Source: Chitinophagaceae bacterium (GTDB taxonomy: Bacteria; Bacteroidota; Bacteroidia; Chitinophagales; Chitinophagaceae). Taken from it: a stretch of 64,000 nt of DNA. Both the position numbers and the translations under genes were made by a program. Position 1 is the stretch's first letter. The number at the start of each line of letters is the position of its first letter. Positions 17,416 to 24,828 of this stretch are shown here, in pieces. The stretch covers positions 234,510 to 298,509 of the forward strand of contig JADKJV010000003.1 of the NCBI GenBank assembly GCA_016720825.1. The letters are read 5' to 3'. The notes under the pieces are model-generated. The model ran no database searches, was not told where the DNA came from, and saw nothing but the letters and a program-made list of their open reading frames with translations.

Positions 17416-17427
17416 TTTTACAGGGCT

Positions 17428-17937
17428 ATGGTCACATTATATTTTATACTCGTTTTACTCGGCACTTTTTTGGTGATGGAAGGTGTTACCTGGTGTACAC
17501 ACCGGTTTGTGATGCATGGTTTTTTATGGTACCTGCACAAAGACCATCACCAGGTGGAACCCGGTTTCTTTGAAAAGAACGATGCATTCTTTGTGATTTT
17601 TGCCATACCCAGTATGCTGCTGATAGCTTACGGAACATACGATCATATCTGGTGGAAGCAAGCCATCGGGTTTGGTATCATGGCTTATGGGTTTGCGTAT
17701 TTCATGGTACATGATGTTATCATCCACCAGCGGTTTAAATGGTTTACCCGGAGCAACAGTACATATATCAGGGCGCTGCGCTGGGGACATAAAATGCATC
17801 ACAAGCACCTGAACAAAGAACACGGCGAGAGTTTCGGAATGCTGTATGTGGCTAAAAAATACTGGGATAAAATCAGGCGCGACAAAGCCCTGATGGCCGG
17901 TAACCGGAAAGTGGAGTATGCACCTGAGGCTGACTGA
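17428..17937 (+). CDS. crtZ: Beta-carotene 3-hydroxylase, CrtZ type
   Basis: This 169-residue membrane diiron hydroxylase of the fatty-acid-hydroxylase superfamily has histidine clusters H25-x4-H30 (WCTHRFVMH), H37-x2-HH (LHKDHH) and, later, VHDVIIH and GHKMHHKH. Three to four hydrophobic segments surround them. It hydroxylates the beta-rings of beta-carotene to give zeaxanthin. With crtY next and no crtW ketolase in the window, zeaxanthin is the predicted end product. Confidence 0.93.
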   Translation: MVTLYFILVLLGTFLVMEGVTWCTHRFVMHGFLWYLHKDHHQVEPGFFEKNDAFFVIFAIPSMLLIAYGTYDHIWWKQAIGFGIMAYGFAYFMVHDVIIHQRFKWFTRSNSTYIRALRWGHKMHHKHLNKEHGESFGMLYVAKKYWDKIRRDKALMAGNRKVEYAPEAD

Positions 17938-17964
17938 CCAGCGATTCAATTTTCAATTTAATTT

Positions 17965-19110
17965 TTGCAGGATCAATACACATATGATTACATCATTGCA
18001 GGGGCTGGTTGTGCCGGTCTGAGCCTCGCTGTACACCTGGTGCAATCAGGTCAGTTCCGTGATAAAAAAATATTGCTGGCTGACCGTGACAGCAAACAGC
18101 AGAATGACCGCACCTGGTGTTTCTGGGAAAAAGAACCCGGGCTGTTTGAGGAACTGGTGTATTGCCAGTGGGAAAAAGCCTGGTTCCACGGCGATGGATT
18201 TTCAAAGCTCATGGATCTTGCCCCATACAAGTACAAACTGATCCGTGGTATAGACTTTTACAACTGGTGCCATGCGTTGCTCCGGAAACAACCGAATGTC
18301 AGGTTCGTGAACGGTGAGATCAGCGGAATGGAGACGAATGATACAGGCGCAAGCCTCCTTGTAAATGGCGTGCAATACCAGTCGCAGTATATTTTCAGCA
18401 GCATCAGGGACGGGAAACCGGTGCTGGATAAAAAAGATTATTACCTGTTGCAGCATTTCAAAGGCAGGATTATTGAAACGGCGGAACCAAAGTTCACACC
18501 CGGTGAAGCCACACTGATGGATTTCCGGGTGGGACAGGAGGAAGGAACCACGTTTGTATATGTGATGCCATTTTCTGAAAAGCGGGCATTGGTTGAATAT
18601 ACATTTTTCACTGAAAATTTACTCGAACCTGCAGCTTATGACAAATTACTGGATGAGTATATCAATACCCGGTTAGGCATCAGTAATTACCAGACTACCG
18701 AAGAAGAATTTGGGGTGATACCAATGACCAATCACCGGTTCCCTGTACAAAGGGGGAATATCATTTATACCGGAACTGCGGGTGGACAGACCAAAGCATC
18801 GAGCGGCTATACATTCCGGTTTATCCAAAAACATGCAGCTGCGATTACCCAATCACTCATCCGCACCGGCACGCCATTTAACCAGCCCAAAAACCACAGG
18901 CGTAAGTATCGTTTTTACGACAGTGTGCTGCTGCATGTGCTTACCCATAAGTTGCTGCCTGGGGATAAAATCTTCACCAGGCTTTTCAAAAAAAATGAAC
19001 CCCAACGAGTGCTGGGGTTCCTGGATAATGAAACTTCTTTAAGGGAAGAGATCGGTATTATTTCCACACTGCCCACATGGCCGTTTCTCAAAGCAGCCTT
19101 GCGTCAGTAA
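17965..19110 (+). CDS. crtY: Lycopene beta-cyclase
   Basis: This 381-residue flavoprotein of the CrtY family starts with an FAD/NAD-binding motif (YIIAGAGCAGLSLA, residues 9-22), followed by the NDRTWCFWEKEPG stretch typical of bacterial CrtY and the GGQTKASSGYTF motif further on. It closes both ends of lycopene into beta-rings. The start is TTG at 17965, because the motif begins almost at once and no ATG precedes it. It ends the operon and faces a convergent gene whose terminator overlaps its 3' end. Confidence 0.92.
   Translation: MQDQYTYDYIIAGAGCAGLSLAVHLVQSGQFRDKKILLADRDSKQQNDRTWCFWEKEPGLFEELVYCQWEKAWFHGDGFSKLMDLAPYKYKLIRGIDFYNWCHALLRKQPNVRFVNGEISGMETNDTGASLLVNGVQYQSQYIFSSIRDGKPVLDKKDYYLLQHFKGRIIETAEPKFTPGEATLMDFRVGQEEGTTFVYVMPFSEKRALVEYTFFTENLLEPAAYDKLLDEYINTRLGISNYQTTEEEFGVIPMTNHRFPVQRGNIIYTGTAGGQTKASSGYTFRFIQKHAAAITQSLIRTGTPFNQPKNHRRKYRFYDSVLLHVLTHKLLPGDKIFTRLFKKNEPQRVLGFLDNETSLREEIGIISTLPTWPFLKAALRQ
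18988..19020 (-). terminator. Minus-strand terminator embedded in the 3' part of crtY
   Basis: On the minus strand an 8-bp hairpin (GAACCCCA ... TGGGGTTC, loop of eight) is followed by one A and eight T. It lies about 95 bases beyond the stop of the convergent membrane-protein gene and is suited to ending that transcript. The hairpin itself lies within crtY coding sequence. Confidence 0.6.
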
Positions 19111-19113
19111 GTT

Positions 19114-19554
19114 TTACTGATCCGGATCCATTTGCATGAATTCACGTTTCACAGCTTTCAGCATACTGAATAACTGGGCTACCTGTATGAGCAACAGGAT
19201 GGCTAATGCAAGTACAACATACCAGGGCAGGTGGATGTATTTAACAGCCACGCCTGGTTTCTGGAATGTATCAATATGCCAGCCATTTATGGCTGATCCG
19301 AAAGCCATACCTACCAGCAGGAATGAAAGGAGGGAATACACCACTTTCATAAACATGATACGCATGGTGGAGTAACCTACTTTAAAATTCTCCAGGATGG
19401 CAGCCGGGATAATCAGAACCAGGGCAATCCAGCTCCAGTTCTTGTTAAACCAGGTATCGTCCAGGGTAAGGTTTAAAATCAGAACCAGGGAAATGGAGAG
19501 TAGTCCCCAGGGGAATAAAAGGAAGTTAGAGGGTTTGCCGGGTGTAAGCGCCAT
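19114..19554 (-). CDS. Small four-helix membrane protein, function unknown
   Basis: The 146 residues from the ATG at 19554 contain four hydrophobic segments: NFLLFPWGLLSISLVLILNL near the start, WIALVLIIPAAIL, VVYSLLSFLLVGMAFG and WYVVLALAILLLIQVAQLF. A short charged C-terminus follows. I recognise no family. A start at 19605 would add 17 polar residues. It is convergent with crtY (three bases apart) and so is not part of the pigment operon. Confidence 0.7.
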   Translation of the reverse strand: MALTPGKPSNFLLFPWGLLSISLVLILNLTLDDTWFNKNWSWIALVLIIPAAILENFKVGYSTMRIMFMKVVYSLLSFLLVGMAFGSAINGWHIDTFQKPGVAVKYIHLPWYVVLALAILLLIQVAQLFSMLKAVKREFMQMDPDQ

Positions 19555-19575
19555 AATTGTGTGATTTAGTGAATT

Positions 19576-19606
19576 GGAAGGTAGAAATTTTTCATGTAAT
19601 GTCAAA
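19576..19606 (-). promoter_or_regulatory. Weak candidate promoter for the small membrane protein
   Basis: On the minus strand TTTG (19606-19603), 19 bases and TACCTTCC (19583-19576) resemble the Bacteroidota promoter with two mismatches in the -7 box. It lies 22 bases before the ATG at 19554. Confidence 0.3.
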
Positions 19607-19703
19607 AATGGCCGGTTAGCCCTTTTTTAAGGGTGAAACCCGGTCCAAATAATGCAGATAAAAGGCCAAATAGTTGATCAACATCATACAAACCTGTGAT
19701 CCG

Positions 19704-19717
19704 TGTCAAATATGACA
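19704..19717. promoter_or_regulatory. Inverted repeat upstream of the XRE regulator
   Basis: TGTCA-AATA-TGACA is a perfect 5-bp inverted repeat with a 4-base spacer, about 50 bases before the XRE start. It could be a site for autoregulation. No stronger evidence is available. Confidence 0.3.
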
Positions 19718-19766
19718 ATCCACATGTATGTTAGTTTCGGGTATTCGATTTTTCCGAAACCATTTT

Positions 19767-20009
19767 ATGACAGAACCCAAGTTTTTATCCAGATTAGGAG
19801 CCCGGATTAAGGAAATCAGGCTGCAAAAGGAAATTTCCCAGCATGAACTGGCGAGCCGTTGTAATTTCGAAAAAGCCAGTATGAGCAGGATTGAGTCGGG
19901 AAAGACCAATGTAACTGTATTGACTCTCCGGAAGATCAGCAATGCGCTGGAAGTAGATATGTCTGATTTTTTCGTTTATGATCCTGCCGAAGCGGCAGTT
20001 AGTAAATAA
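19767..20009 (+). CDS. XRE-family helix-turn-helix regulator
   Basis: The 80 residues from ATG 19767 form a single lambda-repressor-like HTH domain: RLGARIKEIRLQKEISQHELASRCNF, then SMSRIESGKTNVTVLTLRKISNALEVDMSDFF. There is no sensor domain. An ATG at 19728 would add 13 residues not typical of the family. It faces the Rrf2 gene tail to tail with only three bases between. Its targets are unknown. Confidence 0.85.
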   Translation: MTEPKFLSRLGARIKEIRLQKEISQHELASRCNFEKASMSRIESGKTNVTVLTLRKISNALEVDMSDFFVYDPAEAAVSK

Positions 20010-20012
20010 GAG

Positions 20013-20363
20013 TCAGAATCTGCGTACAGGAAGGAAAGTGGCCAGGTGGCAGTAATGCGGCCCCTTACACTTCCTGAAATGAAGCACGCAGCTGTTAAAC
20101 TGTTCAAGTCCTTCTGTAATACGGATCAGTTTGATCAGCGGAGTTTGCAGTGTTTCTGCATTTATAGAGAACCCGCCATAAGGCCCGCGGGTTGATTCAA
20201 GTATTCCTTCCTTGACCACCTTCTTCATAATCTTTCCCAGGAAATGCCTTGGTACCGCCAGGCTTTCTGCAATCTCCTCCACCTGCACGCGCTCCTTCTT
20301 CTCATGCGTCAATGCCACATATATTATTCCGCGGAGGGCGTAACCGAATGATTTGGAAAGCAT
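20013..20363 (-). CDS. Rrf2-family regulator, likely Fe-S type (NsrR/IscR-like)
   Basis: The 116 residues from the ATG at 20363 begin with a typical Rrf2 winged helix (MLSKSFGYALRGIIYVAL) and a basic wing (GILESTRGPYGGFSI). Three cysteines follow as C-x6-C-x5-C in FNSCVLHFRKCKGPHYCHL, close to the C-x5-C-x5-C cluster ligands of IscR and NsrR. The protein ends soon after the third Cys and is shorter than usual (about 140-160). It is divergent from the nos operon, with a perfect palindrome in the shared upstream region, so sensing of NO or O2 with control of nos genes is a fair inference. Confidence 0.82.
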   Translation of the reverse strand: MLSKSFGYALRGIIYVALTHEKKERVQVEEIAESLAVPRHFLGKIMKKVVKEGILESTRGPYGGFSINAETLQTPLIKLIRITEGLEQFNSCVLHFRKCKGPHYCHLATFLPVRRF

Positions 20364-20489
20364 AGTGTTTATGTATATAAAAGGACCGAATGTAATAAAA
20401 GTCACCCTCGCGACTGGCGATTAAAGTCATTCATTGATCTGAGCCACGTCAGGATGGTGCAAAACCCCGGAAAATACTTTTGAATCAAT

Positions 20490-20509
20490 AAAAGACATCA
20501 ATGTCTTTT
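20490..20509. promoter_or_regulatory. Perfect palindrome between the Rrf2 gene and the nos operon, candidate operator
   Basis: The arms AAAAGACAT and ATGTCTTTT are separated by CA. The site is about 58 bases before the first nos-operon gene and 126 bases from the divergent Rrf2 start. Arm length and symmetry suit a dimeric winged-helix repressor such as the Rrf2 protein. No T-run follows, so it is not a terminator. Confidence 0.55.
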
Positions 20510-20567
20510 AATCGGAATAGAACTAATTTTAACTGACACAACTATTAATAACAAATGATTAAAAAAA

Positions 20568-21038
20568 ATGAAAACTGCAAAAACGATCATCCTCTCCCTG
20601 CTGGCTGCCGGCTTTGTATTGGTATCCTGCCAGGAGGGCGTAAAAAAAGATGAAAAGGAAATTGATATTTCAGCACTCACCAGTGACAAGAATGAAACTC
20701 ACCCTCCTGAAATCAAGGCGGAAGACATTACCATCACAAATCCGCTTAACCAGGCATGGGTGGATTCAGGAAAAAGTATTTACAGTGTGAAATGCCAGTC
20801 ATGCCACAGGCTGACCGGTGAGAAACTGGTAGGTCCGGGTTGGCAGGAAGTAACAAAAAGAAGGGCGCCGGTCTGGATCATGAATATGATCACAAATACA
20901 GAAATGATGCTGGATAATGATGCGGAAGCCCGCAAACTGCTTGAATTGTGTATGGTGAGAATGCCTAACCAGAATCTTACAAAAGACCAGGCACGTGAAG
21001 TGATAGAATTCATGCGTAATAATGATGGCGAAAAATAG
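20568..21038 (+). CDS. Monoheme c-type cytochrome lipoprotein of the nos operon
   Basis: This 156-residue protein has a lipoprotein signal (FVLVSC, lipidated Cys21), an acidic linker and one haem-binding CQSCH at residues 76-80. A Met in CMVRMPNQ is the likely sixth ligand. It should be anchored to the membrane facing the periplasm. It is the first gene of the operon, 66 bases before nosZ, and is the likely electron donor to the reductase, as in other clade II nos clusters. Confidence 0.88.
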   Translation: MKTAKTIILSLLAAGFVLVSCQEGVKKDEKEIDISALTSDKNETHPPEIKAEDITITNPLNQAWVDSGKSIYSVKCQSCHRLTGEKLVGPGWQEVTKRRAPVWIMNMITNTEMMLDNDAEARKLLELCMVRMPNQNLTKDQAREVIEFMRNNDGEK

Positions 21039-21104
21039 AAACAAAAAACCAGCGAAACTCCCGGTACTAATTCATCCTTCACTTAAACGCTAAAAAGATA
21101 ATTT

Positions 21105-23099
21105 ATGAAACAAGTAATTGTCAGAAGCCTGTTTCCGGTTTTCCTGCTTTTTGCAGGAATGGCTGGCATGCAGGGTTGCAAGCCCAAAGGCACTTCATCG
21201 GCTGTAAGCGGAAATGCTGCCAGCAAAGTATATGTAGCACCGGGCAAGTATGATGAGTTTTACAATTTTGTATCGGGAGGTTTCAGCGGGCAAATGTCTG
21301 TGTATGGTATACCCTCCGGCCGCCTGCTCAGGGTGATTCCTGTTTTTTCTGTAGATCCTGAAAAAGGCTACGGTTACAGTGAAGAGACCAAACCCATGCT
21401 GAATACTTCACATGGATTTGTACCCTGGGATGACCTGCACCATATAGCACTTTCTGAAACAGATGGTATCCAGGATGGTCGCTGGGTTTTTGCCAATGGT
21501 AACAATACACCGCGTATTGCAAGGGTGGACCTGAAAACATTCCGTACGGCAGAAATTATTGAAATCCCCAACAGCGCCGGTAACCACTCTTCTCCGTTTA
21601 TTACTGAGAATTCAGAATATGTAGTAGCGGGTACCCGGTTCTCTATTCCGATGGATAATTCAAACGGGGACGTGCCGATCAATACGTATAAACAAAACTT
21701 CAGGGGCACGCTCAGTTTTGTTGCGGTGGATAAAACCACTGGTAATATGAGCATCAATTTCCAGATCCTTCTTCCGGGTGTAAACTTTGACCTTGCCCGT
21801 GCAGGGAAAGGCAAATCACATGGCTGGTTTTTCTTCAGCTGTTATAATTCTGAAAGAGCCAACACACTGCTGGAAGTGAATGCGAGTCAGAAAGACAAGG
21901 ATTTTATCCTGGCAGTCAACTGGAAAAAAGCGGAAGAGTACCTGAAAGCGGGTAAAGGAGTGAAGAAAGCAGTTAGTTATGCGCACAATACTTATAATGA
22001 GCAAACACATTCAGCGACATCAACACTGGAAAAAGAAGTGGTGATGCTTGACCCTAAAGACTGCCCGGACATGGTGTATTTTATGCCCTGCCCCAAATCA
22101 CCCCATGGTTGTGATACTGATCCTACCGGCGAATATATTGTAGGCAGTGGTAAACTGGCTGCAGTGATCCCGGTGTTTTCATTTACAAAAATCCAGGCAG
22201 CCATTGCTGCCAAAGCATATGATGGAGATTATGAAGGCATTCCGGTGCTGAAATATGAATCCGTTTTATACGGTGAAGTGCAGAAACCCGGTCTGGGTCC
22301 GCTGCATACCGAATTTGATGACAAGGGTAATGCCTATACATCTTTCTTTGTTTCCTCAGAGATTGTGAAATGGAATATCAAAGACCTGAAAGTACTTGAC
22401 CGTGTGCCTACCTATTATTCTATTGGTCACTTAAGTGTTCCAGGCGGACCTACAAAAAAACCCTGGGGCAAATATGTAATCGCTTATAACAAAATCACGA
22501 AAGACCGTTACCTGCCAACTGGTCCGGAGCTGGCCCAAAGTGCGCAGTTGTATGATATCAGCGGCGATAAGATGAAACTCCTGCTTGATTTCCCCACCAT
22601 TGGTGAACCGCACTATGCAGAAGCTATTCCGGCTGAACTGATCATGAAGAACAGCCAGAAAATATATAAAATCGAGGATAACCAGAATCCCTATGCAGCG
22701 AAAGGAGACAATTTTGCCCGTGTAGAGCGTAAAGGAAATGAAATTCATGTGTATGCAACCTCTATCCGTTCACATTTTACGCCGGATAATATTGAAGGTG
22801 TGAAGATGGGAGATGTGGTGTATTTCCATATCACCAATCTTGAACAGGACTGGGATGTACCACATGGTTTTGCCATTAAAGGAGCTAATAACGGTGAATT
22901 GCTGATTATGCCCGGTGAAACACAAACATTGAAATGGGTTCCTGAGAAACCAGGTGTATTCCCGTTCTATTGTACGGATTTCTGTTCAGCACTGCACCAG
23001 GAAATGCAGGGATATATCCGTGTGAGTGCTGCCGGATCTTCTGTGCCATTGAGTTTTAGTACAGGCAAAACAACGCCGGACAGTATTACCACCAATTAG
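21105..23099 (+). CDS. nosZ: Nitrous oxide reductase, clade II (Sec/lipoprotein type)
   Basis: This 664-residue multicopper enzyme reduces N2O to N2. A seven-bladed propeller carries CuZ ligands (DDLHHIAL with H112/H113, NHSSPF, SPHGCD, EPHY). A C-terminal cupredoxin carries CuA ligands in VPHGF (about H587) and YCTDFCSALHQEM (C623, C627, H631, M634). The N-terminus is a Sec lipoprotein signal (AGMQGC, Cys25), not the twin-arginine signal of clade I. The neighbours (cytochrome c, fasciclin, NosL, NosDFY) and the absence of NosR also fit clade II. Confidence 0.97.
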   Translation: MKQVIVRSLFPVFLLFAGMAGMQGCKPKGTSSAVSGNAASKVYVAPGKYDEFYNFVSGGFSGQMSVYGIPSGRLLRVIPVFSVDPEKGYGYSEETKPMLNTSHGFVPWDDLHHIALSETDGIQDGRWVFANGNNTPRIARVDLKTFRTAEIIEIPNSAGNHSSPFITENSEYVVAGTRFSIPMDNSNGDVPINTYKQNFRGTLSFVAVDKTTGNMSINFQILLPGVNFDLARAGKGKSHGWFFFSCYNSERANTLLEVNASQKDKDFILAVNWKKAEEYLKAGKGVKKAVSYAHNTYNEQTHSATSTLEKEVVMLDPKDCPDMVYFMPCPKSPHGCDTDPTGEYIVGSGKLAAVIPVFSFTKIQAAIAAKAYDGDYEGIPVLKYESVLYGEVQKPGLGPLHTEFDDKGNAYTSFFVSSEIVKWNIKDLKVLDRVPTYYSIGHLSVPGGPTKKPWGKYVIAYNKITKDRYLPTGPELAQSAQLYDISGDKMKLLLDFPTIGEPHYAEAIPAELIMKNSQKIYKIEDNQNPYAAKGDNFARVERKGNEIHVYATSIRSHFTPDNIEGVKMGDVVYFHITNLEQDWDVPHGFAIKGANNGELLIMPGETQTLKWVPEKPGVFPFYCTDFCSALHQEMQGYIRVSAAGSSVPLSFSTGKTTPDSITTN

Positions 23100-23149
23100 C
23101 CGCAATAATCCGGAGGGAAAATGTTAATTCCTGATTTAAAAAATAATTT

Positions 23150-23713
23150 ATGAAAAGAATACTGAGTGTACTGCTGGTTGCTGCTATGTGGACTGGCACA
23201 GCCTGTAACAGCAGTTCAGAAAAAAAAGAAGCAACAGCTTCAGAAACGAATAATCCGGGTGCAGGCCAGGAAGCCGTTAAAGATGATGAGTCGGCCAATG
23301 ATATTGTAAAAGTAGCCGTGGGTTCAAAAGACCATACCACCCTGGTGGCGGCGCTGAAACAGGCTGAACTGGTTACATCTTTATCCAACGCAGGACCTTT
23401 CACTGTATTTGCACCAACGAATGCTGCTTTTGATAAACTGCCTGCAGGGACTGTAGACGGACTGATGAAAGATGATAAGAAGGCGGATTTGCAAAATATA
23501 CTGCAATACCATGTGGCTGTGGCCGGTTATAAAACAGAAAACCTGAAAGACGGTCAGGTTATCGGTATGGCGAATGGGGACAATATCACGTTGAGTATGA
23601 AGGACGGTAAAGTGATGGTGAATGGTACAGCTTCGATAATAGCCAGTATCCAGGCCACCAATGGGATTATACATGTGATTGACGGCGTGTTACTGCCTCC
23701 TGCGAAGAAATGA
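23150..23713 (+). CDS. Fasciclin (FAS1) domain lipoprotein
   Basis: This 187-residue protein has a lipoprotein signal (WTGTAC), a low-complexity linker rich in Glu/Ala and one FAS1 domain. The domain includes LVTSLSNAGPFTVFAPTNAAF (H1 region), LQNILQYHVAVAGY and IHVIDGVLLPP at the end. FAS1 domains mediate adhesion or protein contacts. Its position between nosZ and nosL suggests an accessory role in the reductase complex, but no biochemical role is known to me. Confidence 0.88.
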   Translation: MKRILSVLLVAAMWTGTACNSSSEKKEATASETNNPGAGQEAVKDDESANDIVKVAVGSKDHTTLVAALKQAELVTSLSNAGPFTVFAPTNAAFDKLPAGTVDGLMKDDKKADLQNILQYHVAVAGYKTENLKDGQVIGMANGDNITLSMKDGKVMVNGTASIIASIQATNGIIHVIDGVLLPPAKK

Positions 23714-23744
23714 GTTTTATGTTGGGGTTTTCTTGAAATAAAAC

Positions 23745-23775
23745 AGCTTCCGGGGTGGGTTGCCCCGGAAGCTTT
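23745..23775 (+). terminator. Strong hairpin inside the nos operon (attenuator or processing element)
   Basis: The arms AGCTTCCGGGG and CCCCGGAAGCT give an 11-bp GC-rich stem with a 7-base loop. Only three T follow. It lies between the fasciclin gene and nosL and could lower expression of the maturation genes relative to nosZ, or stabilise the upstream transcript. Confidence 0.6.
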
Positions 23776-23787
23776 AACTGAAAGATT

Positions 23788-24828
23788 ATGAAACAGAAAC
23801 TGAGTGTGGCTTCCCGGATCCTGGTGGCGTTTGCTTCAGGTGCGCTGATAGCGGTGTTCTTTTTACCTGCCTGGCGTATTGATTTATTTGCCCCCCAGTA
23901 TCCCGAGGGCCTCACGATGAATATCTGGATTAACGGACTGAGCGGGGAAGTGGATATCATCAATGGTCTCAACCATTATATAGGCATGAAACATATCACC
24001 GTTGATATGTTCCCGGAATTCAAGTTTCTTCCACTGGTAGTCGGCTTTTTTATGTTGTTAGGGATGATCGTGGCTATAACCGGCAAAAGAAAATTCTTAT
24101 TCTGGTACCTGGTACTGACTGCGCTGGGTGGAATAGCTGCAATGATTGATTTTTATATATGGGGATATCACTACGGCCACAATCTTGATCCAACTGCACC
24201 AATCCAGGTTCCGGGTTTATCTTACCAGCCTCCCATTATAGGCCATAAACGGATTCTCAATTTTGATGCATATTCATTTCCGGATGCAGGCGGTTGGATT
24301 GTGATAGGCGCAGCCGTCATGGCATTTACGGTTTGGTTTGTGGAATGGTACCTGCATCACCGGTCAGAGCGAAAACAACCTGCCTCAAAAATTCCCGCCG
24401 GAATAATTCCCCTGGTGATACTGGCTGCTGTTTTTAGTTCCTGTTCTGCGAAGCCTGAAGCGTTCAAATTCGGTGTGGACAATTGTTATTTCTGCAAGAT
24501 GGGCATTGCTGATCCGCATTATGGTGCTGAGATTGTAACGAAGAAAAGTAAAGTATACAAGTTTGATGATGTGGTTTGTATGGCCAGGTTCCTGCAGGCA
24601 GGAGGTGTGGAAGAAAAAGATATTGCAAAGAAGCTGGTGATAAATATGGAAAAGGAGAACGACTTTATTGAAACCAGCAACGCTTACTTCCTGGTGGATC
24701 CTTCACTGAAAAGCCCGATGGGAAGTAATGCGGCAGCTTTTAGTTCTAAACAGGCTGCCGGGCAAAGTACTGCGAAAACAACCGGTATTATTATTACCTG
24801 GGATGAATTAATTAACAGGCTGAAATGA
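23788..24828 (+). CDS. nosL: Membrane-domain/NosL fusion protein
   Basis: The 346 residues fall into two parts. Residues 1-190 have about four hydrophobic segments (near 10-28, 80-98, 103-122 and 168-188) and no family I recognise. Residues 203-219 are hydrophobic and end in FSSC, which looks like an internal lipobox. The remainder is NosL-like with a Cu(I) site NCYFCKMG (C233, C236, M238) and KFDDVVCMARF. NosL is normally a separate copper-binding lipoprotein that supplies copper for NosZ. Here it seems fused to the membrane unit. Its stop overlaps the nosD start by four bases. Confidence 0.85.
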   Translation: MKQKLSVASRILVAFASGALIAVFFLPAWRIDLFAPQYPEGLTMNIWINGLSGEVDIINGLNHYIGMKHITVDMFPEFKFLPLVVGFFMLLGMIVAITGKRKFLFWYLVLTALGGIAAMIDFYIWGYHYGHNLDPTAPIQVPGLSYQPPIIGHKRILNFDAYSFPDAGGWIVIGAAVMAFTVWFVEWYLHHRSERKQPASKIPAGIIPLVILAAVFSSCSAKPEAFKFGVDNCYFCKMGIADPHYGAEIVTKKSKVYKFDDVVCMARFLQAGGVEEKDIAKKLVINMEKENDFIETSNAYFLVDPSLKSPMGSNAAAFSSKQAAGQSTAKTTGIIITWDELINRLK

